Source: Favolaschia claudopus
Taxonomy: Eukaryota > Basidiomycota > Agaricomycetes > Agaricales > Mycenaceae
Direction: 5' to 3'
Assembly (NCBI GenBank): GCA_037176885.1
Contig: JAWWNJ010000310.1
Span: forward strand, 1 to 64,000
DNA: 64,000 nt
Shown here: piece after piece, positions 56,807-64,000 of the stretch
How positions within the stretch are numbered: the first letter of the stretch is position 1
Layout: each line of letters begins with the position of its first letter
The notes under the pieces: generated by a model
Told to the model about the DNA's origin: nothing
What the model saw: only the letters and a program-made list of their open reading frames with translations
The model's database searches: none
Program-made: the position numbers and the translations under genes

Positions 56807-59800
56807 ATGCCCACCAAGCGCAACCACGCCCTTTACATTGAAGACGACGAAATTAACGACGGGAGCGACAGCGACGACGACGAGCCTGGATATGTGCCTC
56901 GAGCAAATGCGAGCCGTATTCACTATGTCCCAGACGAATCCACATCTTTTTCTACGAACGGCAACCGACGAACCACGACCTCGAACGTTGCAACCCCTGC
57001 ATCTCCTTCAAAGAAGACTAGAATCTCTTTGAATCAACCTGAACCTGTGCAGCCGTCACTACAAGACTGGGATGCCGACTTCTCAGAATTTGACGCGGAG
57101 TACGGGCCTGGAATGCAGCGAGCACCCCCGGAGTCTGAGAGAGTCGGTGCGTCAGCTATTCATTTTGTTGATACTTTTGCTCATTCAATGTTCTATCTTC
57201 TCTCAGGATGATCCTCATGGGCAATGGGCACGACTCGATCGTGAAGCGTTTTTGGATGAACTACTACGACTGGACGGACGAGGCGACTTCATGGAGCAGG
57301 CAAGCTGTTCTGGGCTCAACTGCAATACTGCGGATCCCATGTTCCGCTGCTCCGACTGTCTTCATCCTTGTCTCTATTGTAAAGACTGTGTGAAGGAGTT
57401 ACATCTCCGCACACCATTCCATCATATCGAGGTGAGAGAGATACCTTTCCGTCACGACATTCCGTGCTGAATACATGACCTATACAGATGTGGAATGGGA
57501 CATCGTTCCAGCGATGTTCTCTCAAATCTCTAGGCGTCCGGATCCAGCTAGGTCATCCACCTGGGGAGCTGTGTGGAAACCCTTCAAAGGCAGCTGGGGA
57601 CGATTTCGTCATCATAACGAGCCAGACCATCGACGAAGTAGGTCTGGACTTCTGTGATTGTAGCTGCGCTGCTGCCCCGCCAATCCAACTCCTCCGAATG
57701 CGGTTGTATCCGGCCACCAGCACAAACCCGCGTTCTGCGGCAACGTTCTCAGCTTGCGCCGGTTTGCGCATATGACACTCGAGTCGAAGTGCTCGCCCTA
57801 CGAGTTCTATAATAGTCTAGCTAGGGAGACTAATAACACAGGCCTCGAGCCGTCCCGAGTAAGCAACCTTCAAAAATGATGAGTTTGAGTGCTGAGAATT
57901 CGGCAGGATCGTTACGACGAGTTTACACGAATGACGCGGCAATGGCAGCACCTGCTGTTGCTCAAGCGTGCTGGGCGAGGACATGACCCCAGCGACAATC
58001 GCGTCGAGTCGACGAAGGCCGGAGAGCTGGCTCTCCTTTGCCCCGCCTGTCCGCACCCAGGGAAGAATCTTCCGGTTGGCTGGGAGAACGCGCCACAGCA
58101 CAAAGCGTGAGTCGGGTTTAATTGCGCTGAATCCAAATTGATGCTCTCAAGGTTTTTATACGCCTTATTTTCTCGCCATCGACGCCAATTTTCGTTTGAA
58201 ACGCAAAGATGTGTCATCAGAAACTAAAGATCCAGGTCTTGTCCGAGGCTGGGGTTTCTACGGTGAGGTGACCAGATATATGCAGCATCTGGCGGCGAAT
58301 TGGGATGAGCCACAAGAGGTACGAGCCTTCTATCAAAGCCGCTATTGATTTCTCATATTCGTACTACAGAGAAGCACTTGCGTGGCCCATGACGCCGTCG
58401 ATAAGCCGGATAGGGAGTCGCTGGGTACCGCGTCGTCTGGAATAGGTACAGTCGACTGCGCACGTCACAACATGAAGCGCCCAAATGGTGTCGGGGATCT
58501 ACAACGGGGCGAGAGGTAAGCAAGATACATGTCGCCTTATCTTTCCCATAATAAAAGACTCACCTGCGACAGGTATCTCAATATGGACTATATGTTCTTC
58601 ATGAGCCTCCTCGGGTGCATGCTGGGGCTATTGTTTGTCTCCTACGACATCGCATGTCAATGGTCCAAGAAATTCTGGAAGCGTATGGAGATCTTTCCGC
58701 CCAATGCCCAATTCACACCCGAGGAGAAACGGGTCGTGTTTCTCGTGCCCAAATTCCACCTTCCCGCCCACATCGAGTCCTGTAATATATCATATTCTTT
58801 CAATCTCACTCGGTTCGTTGGACGCACCGATGGCGAAGCCCCCGAGCGCGGGTGGTCCGACATCAATCGACTCGCCAGTAGCACCAGCGTATCCGGCCCC
58901 GGCGCCCGACGCGATACTCTTGAGGTCCATATGCAATATTGGAATTGGAAGAAGATCGTGAGGCTAGGTAAGCTAATTTATTAAGTATTGCACTCGCACG
59001 AGATCTGAGTTTTATGCAGGCCATACACTACTCCAACGCATCAAGAAATACGTACCGCTCATGCTAGAGACTCGAGCAGCATGGGTGGATGTGGAGGCCT
59101 CTTTCCCGTACTCCGTTATTGCGCAGTGGACTGCGATGGCCGAAGCATGGGAAGCCGACTCGACAAAACCCAATCCCTTCGCCACCACGATACGGCGCGA
59201 TGATCTCAAGGACGTCCGTCGCAGATTAGCTGTTGTCGCATCCAGAGATATCAATAGCTTACGGGTTCGTGGAGATATGCACGAGACGGAGATGTTGTCG
59301 ATGGGGCTGCAGCTCGAAGATCAGCAGTGAGTTACTGCGTCCCCGTCCCCCGTTGTGAGAGCTGTTGGCTAACGATTGCCCAGGCGAATCTTTGCGCGGA
59401 ATCTCAAGCACGTTGGAGCCCATGAGACCGTTGACCAAGGCACGAAGCGAATCGAGCGAGAGACGAAGCTCCGCCGCAAAATTGACGCATGGATGGCCGT
59501 ACAGCAGCTTTTCATCCCGGAAGTTGCTGTGCTGCGGGATCGCGAGAACACCGAGCGCAAGCGGATATCTGCTACGCAGGCTCTACCAGGCATCCGCGCA
59601 GATCAAATGAAGCTGTGGCTTCCCTCTGCTATTGGCACTCGTGCATCCTGCGACGAGTCTCTCCGAGACTACGAGTACCAACTTCGGAAGGGGCAAGCGG
59701 CGGGGGCGTTGGAGGAGATGAGAAATCAGCTGCTCCTACGTACCCACGAGTATCGGTACCCGGGATCGCATTGAGGGAGTCAGAGCGAAGACACGTTCGG

Positions 59801-60567
59801 CGACGAGAGCGAAGGAGATTGACGAACGCATTGTTACGGACGCCGCAGACGAATACCGCGCCGCCCACGCCGCCCTCGTTTCCCTAGGCGCCTTACTCAA
59901 ACGATCAGAATGGCAGAAAGACTTCAAGCCTTTGAGGCAAGAAGACATACGTGGGCGACCTAGCGCAGTTTTCGGTGACGACGAACGACGGGGCGGGGGT
60001 TGGCAAAGGAAAGAAGGCAAGAGCAGACCCTGTCAATGAACCATGGCGGGCGCAGCAGCGAACCGAGGCTAAGATGCCCATGTCGTGGATATGGCTCTCG
60101 GAGGGCTCCACGGGCGATGAGAAGGACGTTGTACACAACGAAGGTGAGCTGAATCGCTCGCATTTGCAGGCAGATACTTATCAAGACCTATAGCTCTACG
60201 AATCGAATGGGCGAAGACACGCGCAAAAGCGATGCGCTACGCGGAGGAGGTGGATTTACTGGAAGAAGAGATGCGACGTGTTCTTCAGTACCTCGCCTGG
60301 CGCACGTCGTGGTGGAAGTCGTTGGTGGGGCTGCGAGCAGACAAGCAGGGCATAGAGGTAGAGGAGGGTCATGCCGCCTATGCTCACAAGCAGGCTTCAT
60401 ACATGGAAGGCATTCGCGCTCGTTTTGAAGCACAGTGGGGTGGTGTTGGGATGCTCTTGGACCAGGCTCGCACATTATACGCGAGCATGAGCGCGGATGA
60501 CGGTGATGATGAGGAAGGCGCGACCATGGCGGAAGAAGCTCCTGGTGGCGGCTGGCTCTCGGAATGA
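56807..60567 (+). pseudogene. KDZ-superfamily transposase with CxC2-type cysteine cluster
   Basis: Order from the start MPTKRNHALYIEDDE: an acidic N-terminus; a CxC2-like zinc cluster (ASCSGLNCNT, RCSDCLHPCLYCKDC, LHLRTPFHHIE/MWNG, RIQLGHPPGELC, LDFCDCSCAAAP). Then LLKRAGRGHDPS with CPACPHPGKNLP and LAIDANFRLKRKD. The catalytic core has VDCARHNMKRPNG, FVSYDIACQWSKKFW, PKFHLPAHIESC and RTDGEAPERGWSDINR. The C-terminus contains SWIWLSEGS, LRIEWAKTRAKAMRYAEEVD and MRRVLQYLAWRTSWWKSLVG. Seven or more introns of about 50-60 nt splice well (e.g. 57433-57487). Frame breaks lie near 57740, 58169 (a T run), 59735 and 59990, and the exon 1 junction is unresolved. Length and domain content are otherwise complete. 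Confidence 0.85.
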
Positions 60568-60789
60568 TATCTTAGACACAGAGAATTGCTAGATTTGCGC
60601 TGATTGTCGAGTACAAGTCCTGTATCTTGTCGATAGTGTGCTCGACAAAATTTCCAATTCGGTACATCCATATTCCCATTTTGGTATATTTATAAGCCCG
60701 CCACCAACGGTTTTGTCAAATACTACCATACATCTTCAACGCTGTGGACGACAACGAGCTCGGTCAGTATACAACGCCCAGCAAAAGGC

Positions 60790-60960
60790 AACTAAAACGG
60801 TAAAAGTTCTCTGTGATGTATCACGGCGGCGTTCGAGCGTGAGCATATGATACATCACCGCGGTCCTCTCTTGAGAGGAGGTGATGTATCACTCTGCCAG
60901 TTAGTACTGGACCCCCAGTGAACTACTTATATACAAGAGGTGATGTAAGATATGACATAA
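60790..60960 (+). mobile_element. LTR-like hairpin block, related to 46.25 kb
   Basis: GTGATGTATCACGGCGGCG, ATATGATACATCACCGC and GGTGATGTATCAC occur within 100 bp, forming nested hairpins. The same order, with substitutions, is found on the minus strand at about 46240-46330. Probably the R/U5 part of a copia LTR; here it is not attached to coding sequence, so it may be a solo LTR. Confidence 0.5.
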
Positions 60961-61139
60961 GTGAGCACACAGCATGATGTCTTCGAGACAGAGAACTTCT
61001 GCCCAAGTCAGAAGATGTCATAGCTGTGGAATCCCCTGACAGTGGCGAAGCAAACCTCAGTCGAAATTTAAATTTTAGGCTGAATTGTCCTGAAGAAATC
61101 AGAAGTGAAAGTTGAATAAAGAGAATATACAGGTAATAC

Positions 61140-63240
61140 TAGCATTGCGATGGATTTGCCTCTTGATGCGGGTTTGCCCGTCAAACCAGTCAAAAACGGC
61201 ACCCCCCCAAGGTTCCCCAGTTTCACCAATCCTGGCGGCGTTCTACACGGCGGAACTGCTGGAAATGGAGAAATTGGGCACACAGCGGTAAACCGATTAC
61301 CTTTACCGGACAACCCTTCTGACACAACCCTTTCCATGTACGTCGACGACGGACGGAACCTGTCGGATTTGCTGGAGACCAACAACGAATTTCTGGCCAA
61401 GGCCTGGATACTCAGCGACCGGTGCCTAGAGAAAAAAGGCCTCACAACGGATGACGACAAACGGGAACTCCAAACCTTCTGGCTCGACGGCAAACGAAAC
61501 GAATCAAAGACATTCGCCTCCCCTCGATACGACTGCGGAACCGCGATGGTTCGTTCACCACAGTCACGCCTTCCCCAACGGTAAAATGGCTGGGGGTCTA
61601 CCTCGACTCCGCTCTCAACTTCAACCACCATGTCCGCACACTAACGGCGAGGGCGGAGAACAAGGTCAACGGCCTTTCCATGTTGTCCAACACAGTGAAA
61701 GGCCTCTCCTAAGTACACCTTCGGCACCTCTACAAAGCATGCGTAATCCCCCACCATGACTTACGCCAGCGCAGTATGGTGGACCGGGAAGAAAGACCAC
61801 CTAAAACGCGTCGAACGAATCCAACCGCAAAGCTCTGCGACTCATATGTGCAGCTTCCGAACCTCTCCAATTGTCGCACTGGAAATTGAGGCATCGATCC
61901 CCCCCATTCCGACTGGCCCGATGAAGCGAACCGCCGCACGGCACTGAGGTTCAACAAGCTAAGTTCACACAACCCGGTTATCGAGCGGCTAAACGATGGA
62001 TGGAGACAGGGCGCTAGTCCGACCGTCCCTCCACCCATCCCCGTGCGCCCACCAAACTCGATAAGCCAGGTGAATCTCAAGAAGACCACACAACTCGAGC
62101 GGCTATCAAAACTCACCAGCCCCAACAACGAACGAACTCTCCCCTTCCTCAACGCCCCATGGGAACGGACTGCAAGCACATTCGGAGGACGCCTGCGAAT
62201 CTCCGGCACAGCGGGGGTGAAAAAGGACGAGGCAGCAAAAGCGCACAAGGAAAAGATACGTACCTTCTCATCTTCTCCTGAACACTTAATGTGTACTCGG
62301 ACGGCTCCATGCGTCTAATACACCGTGTTCGTCGATATGTGATCTACCATGAGAATAACGAAGTCGCTGCCTCTAGCATTGGCTTGGGCAGCCACGCGGA
62401 GGTGTACGACGGAGAGCTGACGGGTCTCCTCTTCGGGGCTGCGAAGGCTTTCAAACTTGCGGAGGAAGACCCCCGGATCACTCACATACATTTATTTGCG
62501 GACAACACATCCGCTATTACGACGATTTTCTCACCAAAACCCCGCGCAGGCCAGCTCCTAGCCTTCAAATTCCACCAGCTCGCGTGTTCCTTCCTTGACC
62601 CTAACCCAGCGAACGAGATCGAAATTGCGTGGTCTCCAGGTCACGAGGACATTAAAGGAAACGACCGCGCCGACGACCTCGCCAAACGAGGTGCCGAACT
62701 CCGAACCGACGCGCCAGGCACCCTGTCCAACGCCCTGCGAAAGTCAAAAGAGAAAACAGCCCGCACCTGGAAAAAGGAATGGAAGATTCGCCCCGAAGAC
62801 GGGACGCTATGCCAGCGCCAACCGCTTAGCCCCGTCGCTGAAACCCACCCCACACTTCAAGATGCTCAGCCGTGAGGTTTTTGGAAGGGTGACGCAATGC
62901 AGAATAGGACACGGATACATAGGCGAGTACTATGAAAAGTTTCGTCCCCTCCGAGAACATTGACTGCCCTTGCGGAGAGCGGATACAGACTCGCGAGCAC
63001 ATACTTACGCGACTGCTCACGCTAACGACGACCATCGCCATCTGCTGCGGGAGGCCTCGAGGGACCTGTCCCTGCCCGAAATACTGGGTACACGGAAAGG
63101 CATCGAAGCCTTGGCCAAATTCCTCGAAGAATCCGGCGCTTTTCACCAAAACCGGGCGACCGTACGCTAAGGCGGAGCTCCCCGTGTTCGAAGGCGAACC
63201 CGACCCGTGGCTGTCGGACGACGAGGACGACGGCGGGTAG
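61140..63240 (+). pseudogene. 5'-truncated LINE: reverse transcriptase and RNase H remnant
   Basis: Begins close to the reverse transcriptase active site (MYVDDGRNLS) and continues LETNNEFLAKAWILSDRCLE, WLGVYLDSALNFNHHVR, LYKACVIP, MTYASAVWWTGKKDHLKRVE. The RNase H domain keeps all catalytic positions: VYSDGSM, VYDGELTGLLFG, LFADNTSAI and SPGHEDIKGNDRADDLAKRG. A cysteine-rich end reads IDCPCGERIQTREHIL. Several stops and frame changes occur (near 61584, 61710, 61945, 62290 and 62870). Domain order fits Tad1/I-type LINEs of fungi. The endonuclease and most of the reverse transcriptase are missing, as expected from incomplete reverse transcription. Confidence 0.8.
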
Positions 63241-63547
63241 GCGCAATGCCCGCAAGATGACGCCCCCAGGACAGAAGCTCCCCGATATTCATTTCCTTCC
63301 CCTTCCGACACCCGCGCGCCCTTGTGGCCCGGCTCCATGTTTCTTTTCTTTCTCTGTACTATTACATTATGCTCTATGGCCTATGCTTTCATGCATCCGC
63401 CGCTATACCCGTAAATTCACATTACTACATTACACTCCGAGACCATACTCTACCACCTACGGACGATCCCCCTCTAGGGCTACTCTTCATTATTTATTGC
63501 CCTTGTGGCACCGCGTCTTATCTTTTAAAAAAAAAAAAAAAAAAAAA
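63241..63547 (+). mobile_element. LINE 3' untranslated region and poly(A) tail
   Basis: About 290 bp of non-coding sequence end in 21 consecutive A (63527-63547), the signature of target-primed reverse transcription. No convincing target duplication was found around the element. Confidence 0.8.
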
Positions 63548-63706
63548 GGGCTGGGGTTTTTACTTAGTCGGAATGCTACATCGGGAGCTGTGTCACATTG
63601 GGCAGCTCATACCGCTCGGTCGAGTTTCTCAATCCGGAAAAAGCATGATTCTCCTGCATAATAATTTTTCTGAATATACAGATGGTCAGCGGGGCATGCT
63701 ATGACC

Positions 63707-63906
63707 TACAGTCGTCACTGTCATAACCCATACCTGTACTTCCCCATAACCCATAATCTTGGGGGCAAAACTTCCTCAGTTTACAGTGTACTGAAAAGTG
63801 CCCAAATTACGTGATATTTACCTGCGATAACCCATAAAACCCTCATAACCCATACTTTTTTCGCCCCACCGAGGGGTATGGGTTAAGGCAGTGACGACTG
63901 ACTGTA
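63707..63906. mobile_element. TA-flanked MITE, family B, copy 2
   Basis: 200 bp from TACAGTCGTCACTGTC to a terminus of the same sequence inverted, with four extra bases near the right tip. It contains TAACCCATA or its complement at least seven times, a GCGATAACCCATAAAACC core and AATTACGTGATATTTACC, shared with 11504-11680. Confidence 0.85.
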
Positions 63907-64000
63907 TATACAAGCTCCGGGAGGTTACATAAAAGTGTTCGTTTCGTAAAGGTAGACAAGCGGGGGACAGATCTCCTACATAAGTACAGCCGTTTCGGAA

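Noticed and set aside
1..64000. CRISPR arrays, bacterial operons, ribosome binding sites, riboswitches
   Set aside because: The sequence is eukaryotic with spliceosomal introns; no regularly spaced repeats with unique spacers were seen.

Overview
This is nuclear DNA from a basidiomycete, most likely an agaric-type Agaricomycete. Genes are cut by many 50-60 nt GT-AG introns. The mobile-element inventory is characteristic of that group: a KDZ-type transposase travelling with a TET/JBP-like dioxygenase, a Plavaka transposase, a Helitron RepHel, Ty1/copia and LINE elements, and several families of short inverted-repeat elements. Most of the window is accessory, repeat-derived sequence. The clearest conventional cellular gene is a three-RRM protein of the Nam8/Ngr1/Csx1 type (minus strand, about 23.8-27.0 kb). 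No rRNA, tRNA or CRISPR array was seen.

Layout. 0-17 kb is a graveyard of repeats. It holds TA-flanked miniature elements carrying TAACCCATA motifs, a TTCATGATG-rich repeat, a hAT-like element, a Tc1/mariner tail, a broken Ulp1 protease gene inside a repeat nest, a decayed DDE transposase, and an unrecognised gene family at 15.3-16.6 kb. 17.8-23.8 kb is a Helitron RepHel pseudogene (minus strand) interrupted by at least four separate insertions, one of which is itself hit twice. Several insertions keep perfect target duplications. 23.8-27.0 kb is the RRM gene, whose 3' end runs into the Helitron fragment. 27.1-36.5 kb holds a TTAAGG repeat, a possible LTR, three Helitron 3' termini with small cargo genes (one duplicated), and more miniature elements. 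36.5-38.6 kb is a gene of an unknown family split by a miniature element. 39.3-42.1 kb is a Plavaka transposase with one nonsense codon, truncated by a copia element at 42.1-46.5 kb. 47.7-60.6 kb is a cluster: an intact 889-aa unknown protein, a divergent 175-aa protein with an RNase H1 N-terminal-like (Cauli_VI) domain, a small basic gene, a TET/JBP dioxygenase, a RING protein and a KDZ transposase. 61.1-63.55 kb is a 5'-truncated LINE with a poly(A) tail, followed by one more TA-flanked miniature element.

How it fits together. The 47.7-60.6 kb cluster is the most interesting unit, because KDZ transposases and TET/JBP dioxygenases are known to travel together in mushroom genomes. Here the TET/JBP, RING and KDZ genes are nearly complete but carry single-nucleotide frameshifts, several in homopolymers, while the two genes at the left end are open throughout. 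A second theme is the Helitron layer: termini with paired stem substitutions, captured small genes, and a RepHel copy preserving a stratigraphy of later insertions. All functions are inferred by reading motifs; no database search was possible.
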